Of a DNA stretch of 64,000 nt, positions 45,942 through 54,374 are shown one piece after another. A program made the translations under genes and the position numbers. How positions within the stretch are numbered: position 1 is the stretch's first letter; each line of letters starts with the position of its first letter. Origin of the DNA: Natronomonas moolapensis 8.8.11 (GTDB taxonomy: Archaea; Halobacteriota; Halobacteria; Halobacteriales; Haloarculaceae); assembly GCF_000591055.1 (NCBI RefSeq), contig NC_020388.1, positions 2,790,001 to 2,854,000 on the forward strand. Reading direction: 5' to 3'. The notes under the pieces are model-generated. The model did not search any database. It worked only from the letters and a program-made list of their open reading frames with translations, and was not told where the DNA came from.

Positions 45942-46001
45942 GGACCGCGCGATGCGTCGACGAAGGGAGCCTTTCAAGTCGGACCGCGCGATACGTCGAC
46001 G
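45942..46001 (+). repeat. 21-bp direct repeat upstream of gatD
   Basis: GGACCGCGCGATGCGTCGACG at 45942-45962 recurs at 45981-46001 with one change (20/21), 39 bp apart. The second copy ends two bases before the gatD ATG at 46003. Possible duplicated operator or a small tandem duplication. Confidence 0.8.
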
Positions 46002-46002
46002 C

Positions 46003-47247
46003 ATGAACCCAGGGGACCGCGTCCGCGTCGATCGCACCGGGACCACCTACGAGGGGGTCCTGTTGCCCTCGACGACGACGGAGGAACTCGTCGTCAAACT
46101 CGACGGCGGCTACAACGTCGGGATCGACCGGAGCGACGCAAGCGTCGACGTACTGGAGCGGGACACCTACGACATCGAGTCGGGTGGCGACGCCGACGGG
46201 CGCTCGGAGATCACCTTCGAGGAGGACCTCCCGACGGTGGCGCTCATCTCGACGGGCGGCACCATCGCCTCGACGGTGGACTACCGGACCGGCGCGGTCA
46301 CCGCCCAGTTCGACGCCGAGGACGTGTTGCGTGCCGTCCCGGAACTCGCCGGGCGAGCGAACTACCGCGGACGCGTCGTGGCGAACATCCTTTCGGAGAA
46401 CATGACGCCGGCGGTGTGGACGGAGTTGGCCGAGGCGGTCCACGAGGAGATCGAGGCGGGGGCCGACGGCGTCGTCGTGATGCACGGCACCGACACGATG
46501 CAGTACACCGCCGCCGCGCTGTCGTTCACCCTCGAAACGCCCGTCCCGGTCGTGTTGACTGGCAGCCAACGCTCCGCGGATCGGCCCTCCTCGGACAACG
46601 TCATGAACGCCGTCTGTGCGGTCGAGGCCGCGACCGCAGATCACTCCGAGACGCTCGTCTGTATGCACGAGTCCGAATCCGACGAGACGTGTACGCTACA
46701 CCGCGGCACCCGGGTCCGAAAGAACCACACCTCCAGGCGGGACGCCTTCGGAACCGTCGGGGGCGAACCGATCGGGCGCGTCGAGTGGGCCACCGGCGAG
46801 GTCTCCTTCCGGCAATCCGTCGCCGAACGCGGCGCGGACGACCTCCGGCTCGCGCCGGCCCTCGACACCGATGTCGAACTGCTCAAGTTCGTCCCCGGAG
46901 CGGACCCGGCTCGGCTCGATCTCGCCGAGGGGGCCTCGGGTCTCGTGATCGAGGGGACCGGACTGGGCCACGTCAACACCGAATGGATCGACCGGATCGA
47001 GGCGTTGATCGAGGACGGCACGACGGTGGTGATGACGAGTCAGTGCATCGAGGGGCGTGTCTGCGACCGCGTCTACGACACTGGCCGGGACCTCCTCGAC
47101 GCCGGCGTCGTCGAGGCCGGCGACACGCTGCCCGAGACGGCCTACGTCAAGTTGATGTGGGCGCTCGAGAACGTCGAGAGCGTCGAGGAGACGATGCGAC
47201 GACCGGTCGCCGGGGAGCTACAGGAACGGTCGGTCCCCTGGACCTGA
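46003..47247 (+). CDS. gatD: glutamyl-tRNA(Gln) amidotransferase subunit D
   Basis: 414 aa from the ATG at 46003. N-terminal ~80 residues form the SH3/Tudor-like domain (GDRVRVDRTGTTYEGVLLPS); then an L-asparaginase fold with catalytic Thr in ISTGGTIAST, HGTDTMQYTA, and the Lys region TRVRKNHTSRRDAF. With GatE it converts Glu-tRNA(Gln) to Gln-tRNA(Gln); GatE is not in the window. In-frame sequence upstream of 46003 is not family-like. Confidence 0.96.
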   Translation: MNPGDRVRVDRTGTTYEGVLLPSTTTEELVVKLDGGYNVGIDRSDASVDVLERDTYDIESGGDADGRSEITFEEDLPTVALISTGGTIASTVDYRTGAVTAQFDAEDVLRAVPELAGRANYRGRVVANILSENMTPAVWTELAEAVHEEIEAGADGVVVMHGTDTMQYTAAALSFTLETPVPVVLTGSQRSADRPSSDNVMNAVCAVEAATADHSETLVCMHESESDETCTLHRGTRVRKNHTSRRDAFGTVGGEPIGRVEWATGEVSFRQSVAERGADDLRLAPALDTDVELLKFVPGADPARLDLAEGASGLVIEGTGLGHVNTEWIDRIEALIEDGTTVVMTSQCIEGRVCDRVYDTGRDLLDAGVVEAGDTLPETAYVKLMWALENVESVEETMRRPVAGELQERSVPWT

Positions 47248-47343
47248 GTGTGTGGCTCGAGAGAGCGACCGTCCGGGGCGGAGGCCCCGCCGCGAGCCGT
47301 TTCGACCCCGTCGCGGGGGGCTCCCTCCCGCAGCAGGGGGCGA

Positions 47344-47712
47344 CTATTCGCATCCGATCACGACGACTTCGCGCACGTCGAGAGCCGTCTCGAACTCGGC
47401 GCGGCGATCGAGAGACCCCCCGAGTTGTTTGAGGTGTTCGCCGTGGACGCGCCGCAGCGCCGTCCACTCGCGGCGCTCGAGGGCGAGTTCAGCCCCGAGG
47501 TCGGCCCAGTGGCCCTCCTCGACTAGGAACACCGCGCCGTCGTCGTCCTCGTGGACGCACTCGTAGCGGTGCTCGTAGCGCTCGCGGCGCGTGGCGAGGC
47601 GATCCTGAGCCCGGTCGACGAGGTCGGGCAGGCGCTCGCCCGAGACGGACGCCTTCGCCGCCGCGAGCACGACCGCGTTGCCGTCGAGTGGACCGTCCGG
47701 CACGTCACCCAC
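47344..47712 (-). CDS. haloarchaeal hypothetical protein, last gene of the SAMP1 operon
   Basis: 122 aa, mostly helical and acidic with an Arg/Glu-rich stretch (RLATRRERYEHRYECVHEDD). No motif recognised. It overlaps the preceding 86-aa gene by 8 nt and so belongs to the four-gene SAMP1 operon. The C-terminus ends VREVVVIGCE with a Cys two from the end. Confidence 0.7.
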   Translation of the reverse strand: MGDVPDGPLDGNAVVLAAAKASVSGERLPDLVDRAQDRLATRRERYEHRYECVHEDDDGAVFLVEEGHWADLGAELALERREWTALRRVHGEHLKQLGGSLDRRAEFETALDVREVVVIGCE

Positions 47713-47965
47713 CGGCGCGCATCGCCTTCTGGGCGAAGCGTTCGATGAGCGGTTCGAGCGCCTCGGCTTCGCCCTCGAATCGGATCTCGACCTCGTTGAG
47801 CGTGATCGATCCCATCGGGTTTACTTTCCGCTCGGAGAGGGCGGCCGACCAGCGCGCGCCCTCGATCCGGTCGCCGGCCTCGTCGAGGCGTTCGCCGCCG
47901 AGCCCTTCGAGATAGTTGGCGGCCAGCCGCTTCGATATCCCGCGGAACTCGCGCGTTTGCTCCAT
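47705..47965 (-). CDS. 86-aa protein ending in Gly-Gly, adjacent to SAMP1 (MoaD-associated domain-like)
   Basis: 86 aa, starting on the base next to the SAMP1 stop. N-terminal helix (EFRGISKRLAANYLEGLGG) then a beta hairpin region (GSITLNEVEIRFEGE) and a terminal helix (LEPLIERFAQKAM) ending RAGG. From memory it resembles the small domain fused behind MoaD/ThiS in some bacteria (DUF1952-like); this needs a profile search. The C-terminal Gly-Gly echoes that of SAMP1 and might be activated by the same E1-like enzyme, or it may be a partner of SAMP1. Confidence 0.7.
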   Translation of the reverse strand: MEQTREFRGISKRLAANYLEGLGGERLDEAGDRIEGARWSAALSERKVNPMGSITLNEVEIRFEGEAEALEPLIERFAQKAMRAGG

Positions 47966-48283
47966 CTATCCCCCCGCAACCGGCGGGAAGACGCTGAGCG
48001 TGTCGCCGTCCGCCAGGTCGGTGTCGGTCCCCTCGATGTGGACGACTTCCCGGCCGTTCTTGAGGACGCTCAATTGGGGTTTGATGCCGCCCGATTCGTC
48101 GAGGACGTCTCCGGCGAGATCGGCGAACTCGGACTCCAGTGCGGCGAGGACGTCGCCGACACTCGAGCCGGCCTCGAACTCCCGCTCGATCGACTTTTGA
48201 CCGACCGCCTCGCGAAAGTTCGCGAAAAACCGGAGCTCGAGAGCGATCGTCTCGCCGTCCGGGTCGGCGCGTGCGTCGCTCAT
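47966..48283 (-). CDS. samp1: ubiquitin-like small archaeal modifier protein SAMP1 (MoaD/ThiS family)
   Basis: 105 aa from the ATG at 48283. Beta-grasp fold: ALELRFFANFREAVGQKS, SVGDVLAALESEFADL, QLSVLKNGREVVHIEG and the diagnostic C-terminus DTLSVFPPVAGG. The terminal Gly-Gly is adenylated by UbaA and then either carries sulfur for molybdopterin or is conjugated to lysines. Extended acidic N-terminus of ~14 residues. Overlaps the 128-aa gene upstream (ATGA). Confidence 0.92.
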   Translation of the reverse strand: MSDARADPDGETIALELRFFANFREAVGQKSIEREFEAGSSVGDVLAALESEFADLAGDVLDESGGIKPQLSVLKNGREVVHIEGTDTDLADGDTLSVFPPVAGG

Positions 48284-48666
48284 AGGTCTGAGAGCCGGAT
48301 GCCGTCCTCGACGAGGCGGGCGTTGCGTTCGCGGTCGAGTTGGGTGGCGAGCCACCCGTGGTCGTACAACTGCTCGATCAAGTCCGCATAGAGGTTCCGC
48401 CAGGCGATGGCGAAGATCGGCGACTGCCCCCACGCACGGAGTTCGGGGACGAACGCGTGAAACCGCTCGACGCGGTCCTCGAAGTGCTCGATGATGTCGA
48501 GGATCCGGGTGGCGGCCTCGCCGTCGTCGTCGGCGGTCTCGATCGCGCTCCGCACCCGGGCGTTGTAGCCCTCCACAGCGCGTTGCATGTCCTGGCGGGC
48601 GCCGGCGTCGTCCTCGGGCAGGGAGTCGAGGAGCGGCTTCGGGACGCCGAGTTGGATCTCGTCCAT
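48280..48666 (-). CDS. haloarchaeal hypothetical protein, first gene of the SAMP1 operon
   Basis: 128 aa, all-helical pattern, no signal or membrane segment. Two long amphipathic helices (about 24-70) and a conserved-looking aromatic segment SPIFAIAWRNLYADLIEQLYDHGWLATQLDRE (key residues W-R-N-L-Y and Y-D-H-G-W). Function unknown; its ATGA overlap with SAMP1 suggests a role in modifier metabolism or regulation. Confidence 0.7.
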   Translation of the reverse strand: MDEIQLGVPKPLLDSLPEDDAGARQDMQRAVEGYNARVRSAIETADDDGEAATRILDIIEHFEDRVERFHAFVPELRAWGQSPIFAIAWRNLYADLIEQLYDHGWLATQLDRERNARLVEDGIRLSDL

Positions 48667-48709
48667 ACACGGCGATGGCGCGCCACGAATAAAAAGCTAC
48701 TCGGGTGTG

Positions 48710-50461
48710 TCAGCGCTCCGCACAGTGCCGGACGTCGACCGCGACGCCACGCGAGCCCTCGACCATCGCGCGGCCGTGCGAGGCCGCGCGGCCGACGCCG
48801 AACGCCTTCGGCCCCTCGAAGACGACCTCGTCGCCCGGCCGGATCGCGTCGTCGGCGTCGACCACACCGGGGGCGAGGACGCTCCCGCTCGGCACGAAGC
48901 CGTCGATGTCGACCCGTTTCGTCGGCATGCCGCTTTCGATCCACGCGCGCGCGCCGGCGAGCGTCAACGACAGCGTGCCGTATTGGGGAACCATCGTCGC
49001 CAGGTGTTCGCCCTCGGCGTCCCTGACACGCAGTTTGGGGTAGAACCCGTCCGTCGTCGCGTCGGGCCCGAACACCGCGTCACCCCCGCCGTCGCCGAAC
49101 TGGAAGTCCGCAATCGCCCGCACCGTTGCGAGTTCGCGCTCGCTCTTGTAGTAGGTATCCTCGCCGTCGAGGGCCGCCGAGAGGGCGGCCAGGGACTCGT
49201 CGGTGGTCGGATGTCCCGACGCGGTGTACTCGAAGTCGATCCCGAGCGACGCCTCGACGCGCTCGCAGATCTCGCGGTAGTCGGCCGGGACGTGGGCGAT
49301 GTGGCGGTCGTAGTCGGCGCGCTCGAGGTAGCGCTCGAGGACCGCGGCGACGAACTCGATCTCCGTTTCGGTCCACTCGCCCGTCACGACGCTGTCGTAG
49401 TGTTGGGCCGGATAGGTCGTCTCGAGTTCGTTCGGGACGACGCCGATCGGCGAGGTCATCGAGACGACGTGGCCCCGGTAGCCGATCGCGCGGGCGAACT
49501 GCTCGTGGCTCTGGGAGTCGCTGTAGGGTTTCCGGGCCGAACAGGGCAAAAGCACCACGGGCGCGTCGAGGCGGCGGCGATACCGCGTCGTCACCCGCTC
49601 GGCGAAGCGCTGGATCTCGGGGCGTCGGAGGGTGTCGTCCGTCGCCGCCAGCAGTTCGTTGCGCCGGAACATCGGCGTCCGCTCCTCGAGGTAGCCGTAC
49701 TGCTGGTCGAGACGACGGACCGTCGCCGTCAGCCACGCCTCGTGACGGGCCTGTCCCTCGACGTAGTCGCGGAGGCGGCCCTCGTCGATCCGGCCCCGAA
49801 CGCGGGCGAGTTCGGCCGCGAGCGCGGTGGCGTTGTGCTCGGCGCAGTCAGTCCGATCGAACGAGTCGATGCCGCTCCGGCAGGCCGGGCAGGGACACGG
49901 CAACTCCTCGAGGTCCTCGAGGAACGCCTCGCCGTCGGTCGTGAGGTAGAACCCCTCGAGACCCCGCGCTCTGGCGCGTTTCTCGTCGACGAGGTCGACG
50001 CCGGCGTAGGCGAGCGTGGCGACGTTGGCGGGCGTCGCGGCCCCGGGGCAGTACAGTGCGGCGTCGTCGGGGATCGACCGCTTGAGGGACAACAGCGCCT
50101 CGACGAACGCCTCGGCGTGGCCGACGTAGCCGCCGGCGTTCGAGAGCACGTACGCGTCGGCCCCGTAGTCGTCGGCCGTCGTCGGCGAGACGACCGCGGC
50201 GCTCGGGAACTCGACGTCGTCGGGGTCAGTGCCGAAGGCGTCCTCGACGGGCGGTTCGGTTCCGGGGGGGAGCGCCCGGTGGGGCAGGATCGTCAGGGCG
50301 GACGCCTCGCCCGCCGAGACGGACTGGTCGGCGTGCCAGCGGCTCCCGCCGTCCTCGACGACGTCGTCGGCGAGGGCGGGCGTCGGGAGGGGTCCGGGGA
50401 GTCGCAACTCCCCCCGGCGGGCCGCGCCGTCGCGGCCGTGGATCTCGAAGTACTCGGTCAT
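48710..50461 (-). CDS. arcS: archaeosine synthase ArcS (TgtA2)
   Basis: 583 aa. A degenerate TGT-like N-terminal region with Cys cluster CPCPACRSG, the ArcS core motif PCSARKPYSDSQSHEQF (about residue 310), a TSPIGVVPNELE segment, and a C-terminal PUA domain (about 505-575: RVDIDGFVPSGSVLAPGVVDAD). Converts preQ0 at tRNA position 15 to archaeosine. Lies near a preQ0-family transporter (45.0-45.7 kb), so this area serves tRNA G15 modification. Confidence 0.93.
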   Translation of the reverse strand: MTEYFEIHGRDGAARRGELRLPGPLPTPALADDVVEDGGSRWHADQSVSAGEASALTILPHRALPPGTEPPVEDAFGTDPDDVEFPSAAVVSPTTADDYGADAYVLSNAGGYVGHAEAFVEALLSLKRSIPDDAALYCPGAATPANVATLAYAGVDLVDEKRARARGLEGFYLTTDGEAFLEDLEELPCPCPACRSGIDSFDRTDCAEHNATALAAELARVRGRIDEGRLRDYVEGQARHEAWLTATVRRLDQQYGYLEERTPMFRRNELLAATDDTLRRPEIQRFAERVTTRYRRRLDAPVVLLPCSARKPYSDSQSHEQFARAIGYRGHVVSMTSPIGVVPNELETTYPAQHYDSVVTGEWTETEIEFVAAVLERYLERADYDRHIAHVPADYREICERVEASLGIDFEYTASGHPTTDESLAALSAALDGEDTYYKSERELATVRAIADFQFGDGGGDAVFGPDATTDGFYPKLRVRDAEGEHLATMVPQYGTLSLTLAGARAWIESGMPTKRVDIDGFVPSGSVLAPGVVDADDAIRPGDEVVFEGPKAFGVGRAASHGRAMVEGSRGVAVDVRHCAER

Positions 50462-50634
50462 GCCCGTCCGTCCACGCCGGGGCGGTAACTGTCCGTCGGT
50501 TCCGCCCGCGGCCGCGTCACGGTGACCCGGACGCCTCGAGGGTGTTGTCTATCAGCTCACGGACGCTGCCGCAACACAGATCCCTGCCCGAACACCGCTA
50601 CGCTGTAGTAACCATCGCAAGTGATTACACATCG

Positions 50635-50728
50635 ATCGCACTGCCATCGTGCGATCGAGTGTGCAGTGCCTTCCGATCGCTACTATACACCCCCGATCGA
50701 GTGTCTGCAAACACGGTGGCAGACACTC
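50635..50728. promoter_or_regulatory. strong inverted repeats upstream of the XPD-like gene
   Basis: Two perfect inverted repeats: GATCGCA...TGCGATC (50635-50657) and GAGTGTCTGC-N10-GCAGACACTC (50699-50728). CGATCGAGTGT also occurs directly at ~50653 and ~50695. They lie 90-180 bp before the helicase start and could be operators or encode a structured RNA. The rest of 50462-50815 holds only the TATA CCTTTTATTCG (50785-50795), ~26 nt before the GTG start. Confidence 0.6.
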
Positions 50729-50815
50729 GCCGCGTGTCCACAGCGGCCACAGATGCGACGGGAAGCGAACTGAGATCGCCGAACCCTTTTATTCGAAAGC
50801 GACCAACGAACGGCC

Positions 50816-52984
50816 GTGTCGGAATCGGACGACCACCGTCGGTACTTCCCATACGAGGAGCCCTACGACCACCAGAGAGACGCGATGGGGCGGATCCGGG
50901 AGGCGCTCGTCGAGGAGCGGGACGTGCTCTTCGAGGGGGCCTGCGGGACCGGGAAGACGCTCGCTTCCCTGGTGCCGGCCCTCGAATACGCGGCGGCGGC
51001 GGGCAAGACAGTCCTCATCACCACCAACGTCCACCAGCAGACCAGACAGTTCATCGAGGAGGCCCGCGCGATCGCCGAAACGGAGCCGATCAGAGCCGTC
51101 GTCTTCCGCGGGAAGGCATCGATGTGTCATATCGACGTGGGCTACGAGGAGTGTCAGGCGCTCCGGGACACGACCCGCGAGCTGGTGGACAAAGAGCGCG
51201 ACATCGCCGAACTCGAGGAGCGCGAGGGGGAACTCCTCGAGGCGAGCCGCGGGGGAAACGGGGCGGCTGCCGACGCCCGCGGGACGGTGCTCTCGGAGCT
51301 GGAGGATCTGGAGACCGGGGCCGAAGCCATCCGCGAGGAGGAGACCATCTGCGAGCGCTACTACAACAATCTCACCGCCGACACCGACGCGTTCTACGGG
51401 TGGCTCTACGAGGACGTCCGGACGCCCGAGGAGATCTACGAGTACGCCCACGGCCGGGACCTCTGTGGGTACGAGTTGCTGAAGGAGGGAATGGAGGGCG
51501 TCGACCTCGTCGTCTGTAACTACCACCACCTCCTCGATCCGACGATCCGCGAGCAGTTCTTCCGCTGGGTCGGCCGCGACCCCGAGGACATCGTCGCCGT
51601 CTTCGACGAGGCCCACAACGTCGCGGATTCGGCCCGCGATCACGCGACGCGGACGCTCGCCGAGCGGACCATAGAGGGCGCGCTCGACGAGCTCGAAGGG
51701 GTCGAGGACGCCCGGGCGGAGCCGGCGGCGAACGTCGTCGGGGCGTTTCGGGAGGCGCTCGTCGAGACCTACGAGGACTCCTTCGGGTTCGGGGAGCGCG
51801 AATCGATCGGCGAGGAGTGGACCGACGTGGCGATCGACAACGAAACCGGGCGCGACGACCTCTCGGTCGGCTTCCTGCGGAACTACACCGGACAGGGGTT
51901 CGGGGCCGACCTGGAGGCGGCGCTCGCGCTCGGGGAGGAACTCGACAGGCGTTACGAGCGAGCCTACAAGGAGGGCGAGACGACGACCCGCAAGGAGTGT
52001 CCGACGCTGACCGCGGCGGGCTTCATCGAGCGCTGGATGGAATCGAGCGTCGAGCCCGGGCAGTACCCGGTCGCGGGCGTCCGGCGGGCCGAGACCGGCG
52101 TCGTCGGACGGGCCGAACTGTACACGTGCCTGCCGAGACAGGTCACCGAGCCGCTGTTCGAGGAGCTGCACGCGACGATTCTGATGAGCGCGACGCTTCG
52201 GCCCTTCGACGTCACCGAGGACGTGTTGGGTCTCGATGACCCGCTCACGATGGCCTACGGCGAGCAGTTCCCCGAGTCGCGGCGACGCACCTACGCCGTC
52301 GAGACGCCCGCACTCTTCGCGAGCAAGCGCGACGATCCCGCGGTCCAGCGCGAGGTCGGCGACGTCGTCGAGGACACGATTCGATTCACTCCGGGGAACA
52401 CGCTCGCCTTCTTTCCGAGTTACGCCGAGGCCGAACGGTACTACCACCGCTTCGCCGGCGAATCGACCCCCTTCCTCGACGAGCCGGGGACGCGCGCCGA
52501 GGAGCTCCGTCGGGAGTTCGTCGCGGCCGACGACGCCGTGTTGTTCACCTCGCTTTGGGGGACGCTCGCGGAGGGCGTCAGCTTCGATGACGACGACGCC
52601 CGGAGCGTGATCGTCGTCGGGGTGCCGTATCCCCACCTCGACGACCGAATGGAGGCCGTCGAGCGCGCCTACGAGGGGGCCTTCGGCGACGGCGACGGGG
52701 AGGCAGGGTGGCGCTACGCCGTCGAGATACCGACCGTCCGAAAGACCCGGCAGGCGCTCGGCCGCGTCGTGCGCTCGCCCGAGGACTTCGGCGTCCGCGT
52801 GCTGGTCGACGAGCGCTACACCGGATCGAGGCGCTCGGAGCTGGGCGAGTACAGCGTCTACCCGAGTTTCCCGCCGGAGGAGCGAAGCGAGCACATCGAC
52901 ATCGAGCCGGGAAAGCTGAAGTTCGCGCTGTTGAACTTCTACGCCGATATGGACGCCTGGGAGGGGTCGCCGCCGGAGCCATGA
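50816..52984 (+). CDS. XPD/Rad3-like superfamily 2 DNA helicase
   Basis: 722 aa, GTG start placed by a TATA box 26 nt upstream (leaderless). Walker A FEGACGTGKT (about 39-48), motif II VFDEAHN, and C-terminal motifs SLWGTLAEGVSFDDDDA and RKTRQALGRVVRSPEDFG. Four cysteines between motifs Ia and II (C104, C113, then in ETICERYY and LCGYELL) are placed like the XPD iron-sulfur ligands. A long acidic coiled stretch (about 120-175) is inserted between them. 5'-3' helicase in repair or DNA processing. The stop overlaps the HNH-like gene start (ATGA). Confidence 0.92.
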   Translation: MSESDDHRRYFPYEEPYDHQRDAMGRIREALVEERDVLFEGACGTGKTLASLVPALEYAAAAGKTVLITTNVHQQTRQFIEEARAIAETEPIRAVVFRGKASMCHIDVGYEECQALRDTTRELVDKERDIAELEEREGELLEASRGGNGAAADARGTVLSELEDLETGAEAIREEETICERYYNNLTADTDAFYGWLYEDVRTPEEIYEYAHGRDLCGYELLKEGMEGVDLVVCNYHHLLDPTIREQFFRWVGRDPEDIVAVFDEAHNVADSARDHATRTLAERTIEGALDELEGVEDARAEPAANVVGAFREALVETYEDSFGFGERESIGEEWTDVAIDNETGRDDLSVGFLRNYTGQGFGADLEAALALGEELDRRYERAYKEGETTTRKECPTLTAAGFIERWMESSVEPGQYPVAGVRRAETGVVGRAELYTCLPRQVTEPLFEELHATILMSATLRPFDVTEDVLGLDDPLTMAYGEQFPESRRRTYAVETPALFASKRDDPAVQREVGDVVEDTIRFTPGNTLAFFPSYAEAERYYHRFAGESTPFLDEPGTRAEELRREFVAADDAVLFTSLWGTLAEGVSFDDDDARSVIVVGVPYPHLDDRMEAVERAYEGAFGDGDGEAGWRYAVEIPTVRKTRQALGRVVRSPEDFGVRVLVDERYTGSRRSELGEYSVYPSFPPEERSEHIDIEPGKLKFALLNFYADMDAWEGSPPEP

Positions 52985-53694
52985 GCCTGGATCTCGAACC
53001 CCGAGCGGAAAAACGCCGGACGAGGGACGGAAGCGGCCCCCGGTGGGACGTCATCAGGGGCGACGTCCTCGAGCGCGACGGGTACGCCTGTCAGCGCTGC
53101 GGGTACGAAGCCAGCGTGGGGGACCCGGATCAGGAACTCGAGGTCCACAACACCGAGGCACTCGGGTCGCCATCGCTCGGGGATCTCGACGGGCTGGTGA
53201 CGCTGTGTCGGCCCTGCCACGCGACGCTGCACGGCGACGATCCGGCGTACGGCGATCTCGGCGACGACGCGCCGATGTTTCCCCGTCCCGAGGCCCCGCC
53301 GGCGGTCGCGACGATGCGATCGGAGCGCCAACACGTCTGCGAGCGGTGTCAGCTGGTCGCCGACGAGGCTGGCGAACTCGCGGCCTACACCGGGGCGGAC
53401 CGGCCGCACGCCCTCTGTAAGCCCTGTGCCGGCGCGCTGCTGGAGGTCGGCTACGGCCCGGACGCGTTCGAGACCGCCGGGCGATTCGACGCGGAGGCGT
53501 TGCGGGCGCGGGCGGGCGACGCGCCGGTGCGGCCCTCGCTGTTGGCTTCGGGGCCGGTCCGGGCGACTCGCCCGCCCGAGACGGCGATCGAACGGTTCGT
53601 CCACGACACCCCGATCCGGTACGTCGCCAACCCAATCGGCGTCACCGTCCTGTTCGTCCTGTTGGGCGTGCTCGCGTCGTTTTATTTGTTCTGA
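52981..53694 (+). CDS. HNH-fold zinc protein with C-terminal membrane anchor; catalytic residues missing
   Basis: 237 aa, ATG at 52981 overlapping the helicase stop. HNH-type module at residues ~28-85 with zinc knuckle pairs CQRC (37-40) and CRPCH (76-80), but the expected VHH is VHN (H56-N57) and the usual Asp-Asn before LVTLC is Asp-Gly (D70-G71), so both catalytic positions are altered. A second zinc ribbon follows (CERC...CKPC, about 118-150). Residues ~212-236 form one membrane helix with a very short tail. Likely a membrane-tethered nucleic-acid-binding protein working with the helicase. Confidence 0.8.
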   Translation: MSLDLEPRAEKRRTRDGSGPRWDVIRGDVLERDGYACQRCGYEASVGDPDQELEVHNTEALGSPSLGDLDGLVTLCRPCHATLHGDDPAYGDLGDDAPMFPRPEAPPAVATMRSERQHVCERCQLVADEAGELAAYTGADRPHALCKPCAGALLEVGYGPDAFETAGRFDAEALRARAGDAPVRPSLLASGPVRATRPPETAIERFVHDTPIRYVANPIGVTVLFVLLGVLASFYLF

Positions 53695-53753
53695 GTCCCA
53701 TCGGCGGGGACCGATCGCGTGTTCCGTCGGACGAACGGCCCAAACCGCCGGTC

Positions 53754-54353
53754 TCAAACCGGGTACTCGGCGTCGGGATCGACGACGCGGTCGGCCTCCG
53801 GCGGCATCCGCCAGTCGGTCGCGAGTTCGAGAAACTGCACCAGCATGCGGCCGGTCGCCCCCCAGACGGTGTAGCCGTCGACCCGGAAGTAGTGGATCCG
53901 GATATCGCCGTAAAAGGAGTGTTCGCGACGCTCGGACTCGTAGTTGTCGAGGTCGGTGAGATCGGCGACGGACAACACCGCGATCTCGGCGACCTCGCCC
54001 TCGTAAGGGACGTACTCGCGGTCGGGGATCCGGCCGACGAACGGGCGGACCGAGTAGTTCGACACGGTCGGGATGTCGTCGAGGCGCCCGACGATCTCGG
54101 CGTTGTCGGGGTCGAGGCCGACCTCCTCGAAGGCCTCGCGTTTGGCCGTGGCCTCGAGCGTCTCGTCGACGGGTTCGCGCCCGCCACCCGGGAAGCTCAT
54201 CTGACCGGGGTGTTCGCCGAGGTGGTCGGCGCGTTTCGTAAAGAGCAGGTGGGTGCCGTCCGGGCGCGAGACGACCGGCACGAGGACTGCGGCCTCCCGG
54301 TCCCCCTCGACCGCCTCGGCCGGCTCGTGGGCCACGACCCGCTCCCAGTCCAT
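53754..54353 (-). CDS. Nudix hydrolase, CoA diphosphatase type
   Basis: 199 aa. Complete Nudix box GGGREPVDETLEATAKREAFEEVGL (key residues G-x5-E-x7-REAFEEVG; about 57-81), preceded by the UPF0035 motif LLFTKRADHLGEHPGQMSFPGG seen in coenzyme A pyrophosphatases (key part HPGQMSFPGG). C-terminal YTVWGATGRML is also typical. Hydrolyses CoA or related nucleotide diphosphates. Starts 22 nt after the DUF gene upstream; probably co-transcribed. Confidence 0.9.
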   Translation of the reverse strand: MDWERVVAHEPAEAVEGDREAAVLVPVVSRPDGTHLLFTKRADHLGEHPGQMSFPGGGREPVDETLEATAKREAFEEVGLDPDNAEIVGRLDDIPTVSNYSVRPFVGRIPDREYVPYEGEVAEIAVLSVADLTDLDNYESERREHSFYGDIRIHYFRVDGYTVWGATGRMLVQFLELATDWRMPPEADRVVDPDAEYPV

Positions 54354-54374
54354 ACCCGGAATACGCGCTCGATG

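Noticed and set aside
47248-47343. Possible gene between gatD and the SAMP1 operon
   Set aside because: Fewer than 100 bases between convergent genes; no start with a promoter and no recognisable product.
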